A stretch of DNA of 64,000 nt, from the NCBI GenBank assembly GCA_016630955.3, contig CM049998.1:992001-1056000 (forward strand). The letters are read 5' to 3'. The notes beneath the pieces are model-generated. The model did not search any database. It was given only the letters and a program-made list of their open reading frames with translations, and was not told the origin of the DNA. The position numbers were made by a program, and so were the translations under genes. Numbering within the stretch: position 1 is the stretch's first letter; every line of letters starts with the position of its first letter. Shown here one piece after another: positions 34,496 through 44,700 of this stretch. Origin of the DNA: Didymella arachidicola. Its lineage: Eukaryota > Ascomycota > Dothideomycetes > Pleosporales > Didymellaceae.

Positions 34496-34536
34496 CGTGC
34501 ATTGGTTGAATCCGTGCATTGGGTGCACGGACACGG
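34496..34536 (-). repeat. Right 41-bp terminal inverted repeat of pogo element
   Basis: Inverted, identical copy of 26319-26359. It ends GGTGCACGGACACGG followed by TA (34537-34538). Confidence 0.95.
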
Positions 34537-34800
34537 TAGTAGGAACAAGGGTAGTCGCGCCCCACAAACCCGGGAGGACGTCACGATCCACTTGCAAGCT
34601 TAAATCCAACAAGACTCTGCCCTGACTCTCCCACAAACTTCTTACAGGCGCGCTGCAAACGATACCCCACTGTTTTAACCGTACTCTCTTTGTCCAATTA
34701 TTGCGAGAGCGCATACATCATTACTACCAGCATCTGTACTTCTCACGTCTACAAAAAGTAGTCGTGCACGCGCACCACCGCCCAACTACCGCGGGGAACC

Positions 34801-35742
34801 ATGGAAAACAACCAATCCGCCGCGCGCGCCGCGAAGCGTTTCCTCGACGACCGTATACGTAATGATTGGGCGTACCCAGAGGTTCCTGCGCCATGGGAGT
34901 ACAGCGACGAAGAAGTTCGGACCGCTGTTGACTTCCGCGAACGATACTATGGCGAGAGTGACAGCAGTGACTCAGATATCGAACCCAGCACTGGCGCAAG
35001 CAAAGATGTAGGCACACAAGATGCAGCATACAAGTTTGACACTCCGGATGCCATCGGCGACGCGGTGGACCGCACACGTGAGCAGAGGAGGAAACGGCGG
35101 CGCATGCGCCTCCAGGAGGAAATGACTGAGAACGAGGGCCTGCGAATATGGGTCCAGAGGAGAGATGCCTGGACCGGCGCGTCAAGTGTGCGCAAATATG
35201 GACTACGCTCTGCGAAACAACCGCCTGCTGCTGTAGCACAGCATGACTCTGGAAACGGTGCAGAAGACACCATGCAGCTCGACCCCACATCGCCTTGCCC
35301 AGCCTCTAGTACCTCAGAGACAGCAGCAGGAGGGATTGATACTTTTGACCTTGTTCCCGTCGCGCCTCGTCTGCTGGCAGACAATCCAATCCGAGCATCC
35401 ATAAATCCAAAGGCATACTCTGACATCTACGCCAAGATCGTAACCTCTTCGCGCACACCGTCCGTACCTATAAACCTCTCGGACATGTCAAAAGCGTTGG
35501 TGCAGGGATGGAAAGACATGAATGAATGGCCACCCAAGATCGGGACTGTGGATCCCTTGGTGGGAAGGAAGAGGGGTACTGGTGGTGGAGGCTTGAGTAT
35601 TCTAGGTGGAGGCAGAGAGGGGACAAGTGGCAGCGGCAGTGGCTTCATACACAGACACCCACATCTGGAGAAGGGCGTGGGCAGTGTAAAGAAGATACTG
35701 CATCTCAATGGAGGACATCATGGAGAGTCGAAAGAGGGCTGA
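34801..35742 (+). CDS. DUF4050/Gag1-clasp-like hypothetical protein
   Basis: A single-exon frame of 313 residues, starting MENNQSAARAAKRFLDDR. The N-terminal third is acidic/charged with RERYYGESDSSDSD; the middle has a basic run (REQRRKRRRMRLQEEM). The segment from about residue 195 to 250 (IYAKIVTSSRTPSVPINLSD and MSKALVQGWKDMNEWPPK) resembles the fungal DUF4050 (Gag1-like clasp) pattern as I remember it. The C-terminus is Gly-rich. No catalytic motif or membrane segment is present. It starts 264 bp from the right end of the pogo element, so that transposon lies at or in its promoter. Molecular role unknown. Confidence 0.75.
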   Translation: MENNQSAARAAKRFLDDRIRNDWAYPEVPAPWEYSDEEVRTAVDFRERYYGESDSSDSDIEPSTGASKDVGTQDAAYKFDTPDAIGDAVDRTREQRRKRRRMRLQEEMTENEGLRIWVQRRDAWTGASSVRKYGLRSAKQPPAAVAQHDSGNGAEDTMQLDPTSPCPASSTSETAAGGIDTFDLVPVAPRLLADNPIRASINPKAYSDIYAKIVTSSRTPSVPINLSDMSKALVQGWKDMNEWPPKIGTVDPLVGRKRGTGGGGLSILGGGREGTSGSGSGFIHRHPHLEKGVGSVKKILHLNGGHHGESKEG

Positions 35743-36000
35743 GAGACTGGTGGCACAGATGACATAATGGCCGAAGCCGTTGACGTGCATACGTCGCGAA
35801 CCGAGCTAAGAAAGAGATTATGCCATCAGTATGGTGCGTTGCAACGGAGAATACTGCGTAAAGAAGCTGGCGAACATGATGACACAAACAGGTGAACCAA
35901 GAATGCCCAGGCTCATATACTGCGACTATGGCTTACGGACACACAGCTTGAAACGAAGTGTATTGAGAGACTACCAGGCAACATGCCATGGTGGGAATCT

Positions 36001-37203
36001 TTAATACGCTGTGCCGACCCTGGAATCATCCCGGTGGAAAGTGGTTGTCACTCTGATGTCCTTCCTGCCACGCGCAAGCTCCTCCTGACTACCCAATCTG
36101 TCTTGCCAGTCCACGTCGGTCTGAGATGCGCGTCCAGCCACTACCATCCTTTCTAACTTCATGTTCGTCCGTAGCTCATCCAACCCATTCGAATCTTGTT
36201 TCAAGTATCCCCGAGCATCGTACGATCTTCGGGGCTGTGTGTCTCGCGCAGTTCGGTAGAGCGCAGCGAAAGCTGGACAACAAGCAATCACCACAGCGAC
36301 GCTCGATTCCAGCATCGTCCAGAGCATCAGCCACGCTGGCTCGGGCTGCGTGTGGCCACCGTCTGTCTTCGACCCTATCTGCACCACTCGAATCGTGGCA
36401 AAGAGAATACAGATCAGACCAGTGCCGAACAAGATCCTGACGCCGATCTTCTGCGTCCGCGGCATCTTGAGGTTCCATGTGAGCTTCATGGGCAGGAAAA
36501 GGACTGCATGATCATCAGGGCTGTCAAAGTGCACCAAGCTATTCGCGTTACACTTACTCATAAAGTCAGAGATAACGTCGACAGCGAACGCATAGTACAA
36601 GCTAGCCACCTGCGCTCTGACATCGGCTTTAGTGCCACACTCGCCGTTCGTGAAGAATCCATGCAGATCAGTACACGACAGGAGTCCAGAGATGATGCAA
36701 CCTATCCAGGACTAGACACAACCACGTCAGTCCAATATAGGATCTATTGAGTTACTGTAATCTGTACTTACGACAACGCAGAATACAACCACGCCCCACC
36801 AGATGCGCATGTACACGTACGGAAGCCCAGTCATCAGTTTCCGATATAGGACCAGCAAAGAGAGTTTCGCTGACCACAAGCTTGTCCAGAAGAGCAGCGT
36901 GTTAACAAACAGACTGTTGTACAGTATCACAACATCGTGCTGCATCGTGGCCCACGGCTCGGCTTTCCCTGACATGACTTCGTTGAACCTGAATAGTCGC
37001 GGCGCCATGTACAAGTACAAGGCACTCACTGCCACGTAAAAGAAGAACGCATTGTAGAGGAGGCAGTCCGGTACCTCCAATCTCTTCCGCCGCCCGACTT
37101 GTATTCCCACTCGCGCGAAAACGAACACAGCCGTAATGGTGACCAGGGCATAGCCAGCTCGTTGAAGTGTACCCAGGGAGACGTAGGAATGCGTGGATGC
37201 CAT
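36001..37203 (-). CDS. Rhodopsin-like 7TM membrane protein (PTH11-type)
   Basis: Three exons (37203-36772, 36711-36558, 36503-36001) give 362 residues. Hydrophobic segments include GYALVTITAVFVFARVGIQV, LLYNAFFFYVAVSALYLYM, LFVNTLLFWTSLWSAKLSLL, WWGVVVFCVVVS, a segment around GCIISGLL, the FMILFLPMKL segment recovered only after splicing intron 2, ILFGTGLICILFATIRVVQI and LMLWTMLESSVAVVIACCPAF. This is the pattern of the fungal rhodopsin-domain/PTH11-related family: CSAKLSLLVLYRK-like TM3 end, NGECGTKADV loop, LESSVAVVIACCPA near TM7. Such proteins are plasma-membrane receptors or sensors, sometimes of host surface cues; no ligand can be inferred. The C-terminal tail is cytosolic, about 75 residues. 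Confidence 0.88.
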
Positions 37204-38423
37204 AATGGAGATCGGCTCCTGGTAGAAATCGATATCAACGAGTGTGAGACTCTACAATGAGTCTCTACATTACCTACGGGAGAGGATTGCGGTCGCAGCG
37301 CATGGTATTGGGTCAACAAGCATCGCACGCCTTACAAGCCACGATTTGTTTCAGCACCAATGAGAAGCATGGTTGCGACGCATTTGCATGGCTGGCTGGA
37401 TGCAGCAAGGCTTTCCACGGTACACACTCATCCCGTGTCACAAAAGAATGGAGTTGCACTTACGCTTGCTTTCTCCATGCCGCATGCAGTCGATGCTGCA
37501 CCAGCTCTAGCGCTAAGTAAAGGCGACCGGCAAGCTAGCACGCGGGACACGGAACGAATTGCTCTGCAACTAGCATTCGATACAAATCACTGATGTTTTC
37601 TATCCAGCGCCATTTGCGTGATTGTGCAGATGTCCATATCGGATAAACCATCCCAGTCTATGCGATCCTTCGCTCACATGCGAACGGGTCGGACATAACT
37701 CCTTTTGAGCGGGTGGCGGCAGCAATTTGAGATTCTGAGTGCGATCGACGACAAACGCCCTGCCCGTCTTCTTGACAGGTGTTTCCTTGGATGCTGTAAA
37801 ACCGCTTGCGCAGAATGCTATGGTGTTCTTAGCATCGCCGGCGTGTCGACAACACGACAAAGCTGAAAATCAGGGAAGGGTGACGGCGGCGGGCGGGAGG
37901 GGGACGGGAGAAGGACCCACCCGGTACCCCTGTTGTTCACTGGTCTCGAGCCACCTCGCTTGGAACACCATCGCAGAACCCGCATCCTCAATCCGGCTCT
38001 GTTGCCGAGCCGGCGATATGCAACAGGTGCGAATCGCCTCCAATTTGTTCGCAGAATCTCCCAGGTGAAGAGCTGCATGTCCTTACTCTAGACCTTTTGT
38101 CTGTGGCCTAGAAGACGCCGTTGATCTCTACTGCATAAAGCAGCCTGCCTTTGCGGTCAAGGGAGCAACTGCCAAACTCCATCCCCAACAAGCGGCAGGA
38201 CTAGCTTCTCCCTTGCGCTAACCGAATACCATTGAATGAAAATGGGCTCATCTCCTGTTTCCTCGCCCCAATCATATGTCCGAGCCGCACCACTACTACA
38301 GAGCTAGATGCCGAGGACATTCTCACAGCTAGCTGAGTCTGTCAGAGCAGGGCGACTCTCAAATAGCTGATGATCCCCGCTCTGCTCTCTTATAGGACCA
38401 CGGCATCTTCAGCAGTACCCAAG
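37204..38423. other. Divergent intergenic interval
   Basis: This 1.2 kb separates the rhodopsin-like gene (-) from the FAD oxidoreductase (+). Only short overlapping frames are present. It includes a G-rich stretch at 37876-37912 (GGCGGCGGGCGGGAGGGGGA). No gene or repeat recognised. Confidence 0.5.
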
Positions 38424-40112
38424 ATGAAGGCTGCATTGACTATCCTCGCATCAGCAGCGCGTGTGCTGTGCCAAAGCTTCGAACCCACAGACTTCAATGT
38501 TACAGAAGCGCTGCTGGCGAACGGGGTCGAAGCATCTGCACTGCCAGACCCCGCAGATGTGGCAAAGCGTTCATCACTGAGTGGGTGTACGATAGCAGTG
38601 AGTCCCTCTCCTTACCATTCGACGCAAAACGTGTGCTGACAGCACAGTGCAACTCTCTCAAAGCCATCTTTAGCTCCAACGTAGTCATTGAAGGCGCCGC
38701 AGGATACTCAAACTTCACCAGCGCCTACTGGTCTCAGCAGCAAGAAGAAGTCAGTCCACACTGCGTAGTCTATCCTACGAAGGCTCTGGACGTCTCTATT
38801 GTTGTCCTGCTTTCGCGCCTTACTCAGTGCCCCTTTGCCGCCAAAAGCGGAGGACATGCAGCTTTTACAGGGGCATCGAACATCGAAGGCGCCATTACTG
38901 TGACTTTCCAGAAGATGAAGGGTCTCAAGCTTGCCGCGAACAAGAAGACAGTGGACGTACAGCCGGGCAATGTGTGGCATGATGTGTACATCTCCCTTGA
39001 GAGGAGCAACCTTGCTGCCGTTGGTGGCCGTGTACGTGTTCCAAGATCTCTGATGGCGACGTGACATGTCTAATACTCCACAGGTAGCACCAATCGGTGT
39101 GGGCGGCCTCACAACTGGCGGTGGCATTAGTTTCTTTGCCAACGAACTCGGCTGGGCATGCGATAACGTCGAGTCTTATGAGGTAGTTACAGCGTCTGGA
39201 CTGATCGTTATAGCAAGCCCAACGTCCTACCCAGACCTTTACTGGGCTCTGCGAGGTGGCGGTAACAATTTCGGCCTTGTGACTAATTTCAAGCTTCGAA
39301 CGCTTCCTTTGGGCAAGATGTGGGGAGGTGATCGCATCTTCCTGGAACCCCAGTTCCCTGCTACGATTGATGCTTTCGTTGAGCTGGGCAAGAACTCTGC
39401 TTTAGACACCAAAGCTGCCCAGATTCTATCTTTTGTCGTTCAGGGCGGAGCCAAGTTCGCTTCTGCGCAACTCGAATACGCAACACCCAACGCCAACGCC
39501 TCTATCTTCTCTTCCTGGAACGCGATAACTCCTGCCGTTGACAACATTGGCATCAAAACGCTTGCCACGCTCACAGAGCAGTTGGCTGAATCCAACCCAT
39601 ACGGTCAGAGGCAAAGCTACTGGGCACAGACTGTCAAGCTCGACAAGGACCTTATCAACTTCATTCTCGACGTCTTCTACGAGGAGAGCGACAAGATCGC
39701 TGATGTTGCGAACCTACTCAACCCCATATCTCTACAGGTCATCACTGTCCCGCAGATGCAGAAGATGCAGCAGAATGGTGGCAATGCTCTCGGCCTCGAC
39801 CCCAGCTCGGGACCATTGCTTCTCATCAATCCTGCGCCGGCTTGGACAGACGCTGCTGACGACGACCGCGTCAACAAGTTTGTGGATACAGTGTTCAAGC
39901 GCACAGCTGCTGAGGCCGAGAAGAGGGGACTGACGAGTCAATACATCTACATGAACTATGCAAGCAAGTACCAGGATGTCGTTGCAAGTTATGGGGACGC
40001 AAACAAGGCAAGGTTGCAGAGTATCGCGAAGAAGTATGACCCCAAGGAGGTATTCCAGAAGCTGCAGCCAGGCTATTTTAAGCTGGATGGGCCACCTGCC
40101 ATCCTGTCGTAG
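38424..40112 (+). CDS. Secreted FAD-linked oxidoreductase (BBE family)
   Basis: Three exons (38424-38597, 38648-39031, 39084-40112) give 528 residues. MKAALTILASAARVLCQS is a signal peptide. The PCMH-type FAD domain has AAKSGGHAAFTGAS, whose His (about residue 126) is the usual site of covalent FAD attachment, then APIGVGGLTTGGGISFF and LYWALRGGGNNFGLVTNF. The C-terminal BBE motif appears as YMNYASKYQDVVASYGD followed by KKYDPKEVFQKLQPGYFKL. Such enzymes oxidise sugars, alkaloid-like or secondary metabolites outside the cell; the substrate cannot be read. The second covalent Cys of bicovalent members is not evident. It is convergent with the regulator-like gene at 40495-42381. Confidence 0.93.
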
Positions 40113-40494
40113 AATAGCTGATGATACATGAATTGAAAGATTCGTATTGGTAGAAATGTGCTGAACACCTTTCCCCGGGCACAATGTCCTTGAGAAGCAA
40201 TGCCATGTGATTCAGAGGGGCGGCCAGCATCTTACCAGCTCTTGACTAACAGTGTCAACCTATTATGCGTTAGGGCCAGTCACCTTCCAGCACGAGATTT
40301 GACGTAATGACCAGCTGAGTATCTTGAATCTTTTATCAGGGCTAGGAGACCGCCGATGACTTACCGATCGTATCTCCTCGACTTAAAAGCCGAACATCTT
40401 GACTGGAATTGTAAGAAGTGCGATGAAGACTCATCGAAACAAGCGGCATTGCTTCCTTACGCGATTGAGCATTTAGGTACGGGATGCTACAGCC

Positions 40495-42381
40495 TTAATC
40501 AGGCTCTAGTCTTACTTGATTGTACAGTCCTTCAAGGTCAATCCAGTCGAACCCATCTACTTTTGGGAAGCTCGATACGAGCAATCGGTAGCTACAGATG
40601 TCATCGACTAATCCTACGGCTGTGATATGCATCGTGAAGTTGTGCTTCAGCCACTGATACTCAGGAATGGGAATTGCCGCACCAGCGACAGTAGCGAGAG
40701 CAAGCGACCACACAACCAATTCGTTGACCCGATGCGAACGAGAATGACAAAGTGATTCGTAAACCCTCCTATCCGTACTAGAAGTCGCCTCTGAGGGTTT
40801 CACAGACTCGAAGTTGGACGGTATGCCCAGTCCTGGGACGAAGAGCGACAATGCCGAAGCAACACGAGATGCTAGCAAGCTGCAGAGTCGTACCTGGGGC
40901 CGCATTTTCCTTGGTCCCACCCATAGGTATAATTGCAGGGTTGCGGCTAGTAGTATTTCAACATCGACATGAGAGGCTTCAGCCTGCTTCTGAGATGACA
41001 GTACTTCGAGCAAGGCGTATTCTGTGTCGTACAGGGGCCCTGCTACCAACGAGTTGATGCCTGGGTTGCTTGGATACCGCGCGTAGACAAGGCCCAGTTG
41101 ATGCAGTTGATACAGGATAGTATGAAGTGGTCCACGAAAGAAGGGTAAGCACTCTGTGCTGCGTTCGGTGAGCATGGTTGCCTCCGAGACTAGGCTCGAT
41201 GGTAACATGCTTGGTTCGCTGACAGGGTAGTAGGGAATATCTGGTAACTGAACCTGCTCAGCTGAAACGAAGAACTCGCACCTGGCGATGTTCAGCAAAG
41301 GGAGTCAAGTCATCTCAATCTCGCCGCATGTCTCACCATTGTATGGCTTTGATGGACCATGGCGTCAACTGTTTGAGACCCGCGAGAATGTCGCCGTTGC
41401 CTCGCATCCTTAGGATGTTGGTCATAGCGCTATGGTGCATGACTGCTGTCTCGAACATACCAGAGAAGCTCTGAGGTAGATTAGTAAGTGAGGTGCTGCG
41501 AGTGGCCTATCATTCGTGTTGTCGTCTGCAACAGCACTTCGAGTTTGTCGGTACTCACCGATGTCGCTTGCATGCATGCCAGTGCATTAATCAGATTATC
41601 TGAGAACTTCCCGTGCTGTGATTGATCATTGAGATCTTTTCGGATCTTCCGGAGTACTTCAGTGTACCACAAGTGGACTTCCTCGGAGTTGAACTCGCCC
41701 TTCATCCCATCTCTGATAAGGACTACTGAATAAAGCCAGACCACGAAAGATACTTCACCTCTGGCCATGTTCCACATGATACTGTTTTCTCTCGTAGATA
41801 CAGCTACTGTCGTGTCCTTGTCGAGTATGTGTTTATCTGTGTCAAAGTAAGAATATGAGTATAACAGCGGTGGTTATGCATGTCGCCTGACCATCACAGC
41901 ATGGCAACGCATCCCACATGAATGGAGCACTAAGAACTTCTAATTGTCAGCAGGTAGACCTTGTAAGAAATTTGGAGACATGTATACGAATCTGCAGGCG
42001 AGACTTACAAAACTGGATGATGTGGTAGCAGTTCTTCTCAGTTCTAGGCAGGATGCCAAAGGCATCAAAGTTTTGCAGCTCCAGAAGGGCTCTGGGTACA
42101 GATCTTCTCTCTTGCCTTGTATACAGCCCTTTGCGCTGGACGTGTCTGATCTGTGTCTTGGCTCTATTCTTAGATCTTTCCTTGCTCTTTTCTGCATCTT
42201 CCTTGCTTTTGTTCACCCACTCTCGAGCTTTTCTCCTCACAACTGCAGATCGGTCCGGGTCGGAATGGTCAAGAAACTGGAATGTGGACTTTATAGGCTC
42301 TGATACCGAAGAGAAAGTCGGTGCTACTCGTTTCGAATACTGCGCAAACGTCCGCTCTGGCGCACTTTGGATCGGCGACAT
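40495..42381 (-). CDS. Fungal transcription-factor-domain-like protein
   Basis: Five exons (42381-42009, 41936-41892, 41836-41559, 41470-41337, 41281-40495) give 538 residues; all phases close. The N-terminus has FQFLDHSDPDRSAVVRRKAREW and a basic KSKEDAEKSKERSKNRAKTQ stretch, typical of a group of ascomycete proteins whose C-terminal half is the fungal transcription factor domain (Fungal_trans_2 type). The rest is helical: APFMWDALPCC, EVSFVVWLYSVVLIRDGMKG, GNGDILAGLKQLTPW, LLAATLQLYLWVGPRKM, VNELVVWSLALATVAG. There is no zinc-cluster Cys6 motif, so DNA binding is uncertain; it may act as a regulator without its own zinc finger. The five-exon model, with a 45-nt second exon, is hand-built and the start could differ. 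Confidence 0.75.
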
Positions 42382-42420
42382 GTTGGTCAGGCTTTACTGC
42401 ATCCGGAGGAACTCATAGAA

Positions 42421-42456
42421 CTTATATCACAGTTTCCCGCTTAACCTTGATATAAG
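42421..42456. repeat. 9-bp inverted repeat upstream of regulator-like gene
   Basis: CTTATATCA (42421-42429) and its exact reverse complement TGATATAAG (42448-42456) are separated by 18 bp. They lie 40-75 bp upstream of the start codon of the minus-strand gene at 42381. The arms could be a TATA-bearing core promoter, a dimeric regulator site, or chance. Confidence 0.45.
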
Positions 42457-43047
42457 CCGGGGCGGAAAAAGACAGAGCCCGTCGTACAGTCGTGTTCGAG
42501 AGCAGTCTAATGCGATCCACGCGCGTTCAAATGGCGAATTGCGCACTTGTGTAACAGCGGCTCGCACATCTCCGAACAAAGTGCATATAGCTGATGCTGT
42601 TGGCCAGGTTTCTCACGAACCCGCAGCGAGAACGCTGTAGTAGTAGTAATATCGATGACAGCATTTGTCTCAAAGCGCCTAGACGACGATGCATCTGGGA
42701 TTCGATGACATCATTGGCGGCAACGCAACCTCTTCTTGTATCTATTGCGAGTATGGTGCCTACGTACGGATGAGAACTCATACTTTCGCTTGCCCGCTTT
42801 CAAGATACGTCGGTCGTGATACGAGATTGTTGTTGCTAGCAACTAATTACGCAGCGTACCAGTCCTAAGCCTAACATTTGTGAGTTGAGGGCGAGGCCGC
42901 TCGACACGCGGTGCGTGGGCAACCCGGGCGCGTCGAGCCACGAGCCTCAGAGATAAGCATCGCAGGAGGTTTACACTTCTTACCGGTCCAGCTGGTCAGC
43001 TCGTACTTTAATAAGCTTTCTGATTGCATCTTTGAGGGCAAACAATA

Positions 43048-44403
43048 CAGTACTTAGCCAAAAGTCTGTTCGCCCGAAACGCACGGGCCATAACTACCCC
43101 ACAATCCTCTAGAGCAGCACCTTCTTTAACACTATAATACTCCATCCAGATGAGGTCTTTTGGCACTGAAATTTCGGGCAATCGTATGCGCGGGGGTGAA
43201 TTATCAGAGGCGCAGCGAGTCTATGGCTTAGCGCAGGTTGAAGCTGGTGTGTCAACGTCTAAAGTTGCAGAAGCACTTTCCTGCACCCAACGCTGCGTGC
43301 AGAAAACAGTTGCTCGATGGAAAGCCACCTCCAGCACCACGTCGCAAGCAAGAACAGGCCGGCCACCTATTTTGACTAATAGAGATCATCGCCGGCTACG
43401 ACGTTGTGCTCGCAAAAACCCTCAAATAGAGTACTCCAAGCTCATGGAGGAAGCCGGCCTACGAGACGTCGGGGCCACCCACCCACGAGTATCACGTCGT
43501 ACTGTTCAACGCGCCTTAGCCAATGAAGTCCTACGCAAGTTCAGAGCAAAGCGTAGACCAAAAATCAGTACGCTTACAGCTAAATCTCGTCTAGCTCTTG
43601 CTCATGCGTGGCAGGGGTTCAACTGGGGCAGGCAAGTCTTTAGGTTTAGCGACGAGTGCAGCGTTGCTCGTGGATCTGGCCACAACACCACATGGGTATG
43701 GCGATTACCAGAGGAGAAATGGTCTCACGAGATGGTGGAGGAGGTGAATACTGCTCGCCAACCTGCTCGTATGGTGTGGGCGTCGATATCGTTGACTCCG
43801 GGGGGTCGAGTTTGGCGTAGTCCTCTAGTGATTATGACTAGGGTCGAGGCAGCTGCACGGCGTGGGTATACGGCTCAAAGCTACCTGTGGGCATTGGAAG
43901 AAGGGCTCCTGCCCTACTACAGGCCCGGCGAGTGGTTTATGCAGGATAACGCACCTATCCATACTGCGCGTGCCTGTACGGAATGGTTAGAGATTCACGG
44001 GGTTGCCACAGTTGACTGGCCACCATATTCTCCAGACCTTAACCTAATTGAACACCTCTAGTGGGCGCTCAAGCAGAAGCTTCATAAGCTTCACCCCAAG
44101 TTTGACTATATAAGCGGCTCTCAAGCTAACTGGGAGGCATTTGAATTGGGTTTGCACGAGGCATGGGCTGCAATACCTGACTCACTTATCCGCCGACTGA
44201 TTACGTCAATGCTACGACGCCTAGACGCTGTAAGACAAGCAAAGGGATATCAGACTCGATATTAAGTGTATTGCGATTTATTTATTACTTAAATTGTCTA
44301 AATTTGTCTACGTTGTGTGGGGTTATTCTACTTCAAAGTTGAGCTCGCAATGTTGGTGTAGTGGCTCGTGCGCCTGTGCGAACAGACTTTTGGCACCCGA
44401 CTG
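43048..44403 (+). mobile_element. Complete Tc1-type transposon, 1356 bp
   Basis: The element is bounded by TA on each side (43046-43047 and 44404-44405). Its ends are imperfect inverted repeats of about 45 bp: both start CAGT and share GCCAAAAGTCTGTTCGC, then a GCACG-GCCA word further in. One transposase gene fills the middle. It sits in the spacer upstream of the NLR gene, whose start codon is 297 bp from the element's right end. The size and structure are those of a full-length autonomous Tc1 element. Confidence 0.93.
43150..44265 (+). pseudogene. Tc1 DD34E transposase with one nonsense codon
   Basis: One frame of 372 codons broken only by TAG at 44059-44061. The N-terminus has two HTH units (SEAQRVYGLAQVEAGVSTSK, then GRPPILTNRDHRRLRRCARK). 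The catalytic triad is FSDEC, MQDNAPIHTA and PDLNLIEHL, with 34 residues between the second Asp and the Glu (DD34E). The stop directly follows IEHL and precedes WALKQKLHKLHP; in related transposases a Trp is usual at that place, so TGG to TAG is the likely change. The remaining 67 codons end QAKGYQTRY and stop. As it stands the protein has the full triad but lacks its C-terminal tail. Confidence 0.9.
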
Positions 44404-44700
44404 TATGTCCTGATTCTCGCGACCGCCCCGTGCGGGGGTGCACGATGTGATCGTCGGCGCTTACAGTCCTCTTCTACTGGCTGAAATGCCCCACCTGGAC
44501 ACAGCCTCATCACGCCACGAGACGTTCGGGGGCTGAGCGATGGAGGGCTAAGTGATACAGAGCGTAATAACTTGAAGAGCTCAAGTCACATTAGTAAGTG
44601 CGAGCTACTTCCTCACAACGCTCTCTGTCTGGCTCAGCGAGCCAGGTGATCGCAGCAACTCAATTCACAAAACCTACTCGACCCAACAGACACCTTCGAG

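Larger units (their letters stand above)
26319..34536 (-). mobile_element. Pogo/Fot-type DNA transposon, split by a LINE
   Basis: Perfect 41-bp terminal inverted repeats (26319-26359 and 34496-34536) are flanked by TA on both sides (26317-26318 and 34537-34538), the target duplication of the Tc1/mariner/pogo superfamily. Removing the inserted LINE and one copy of its 13-bp duplication leaves an element of about 2.14 kb. It carries one transposase gene on the minus strand. It sits in the intergenic space between RFC1 and the DUF4050-like gene, 191 bp after the RFC1 stop. Each inverted repeat contains a small hairpin, CGTGCA-CCCAA-TGCACG, a plausible transposase-binding unit. Confidence 0.95.

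Noticed and set aside
38424..42381. A secondary-metabolite gene cluster around the FAD oxidase
   Set aside because: No polyketide synthase, NRPS, terpene cyclase, P450 or transporter gene is nearby; two genes do not make a cluster.
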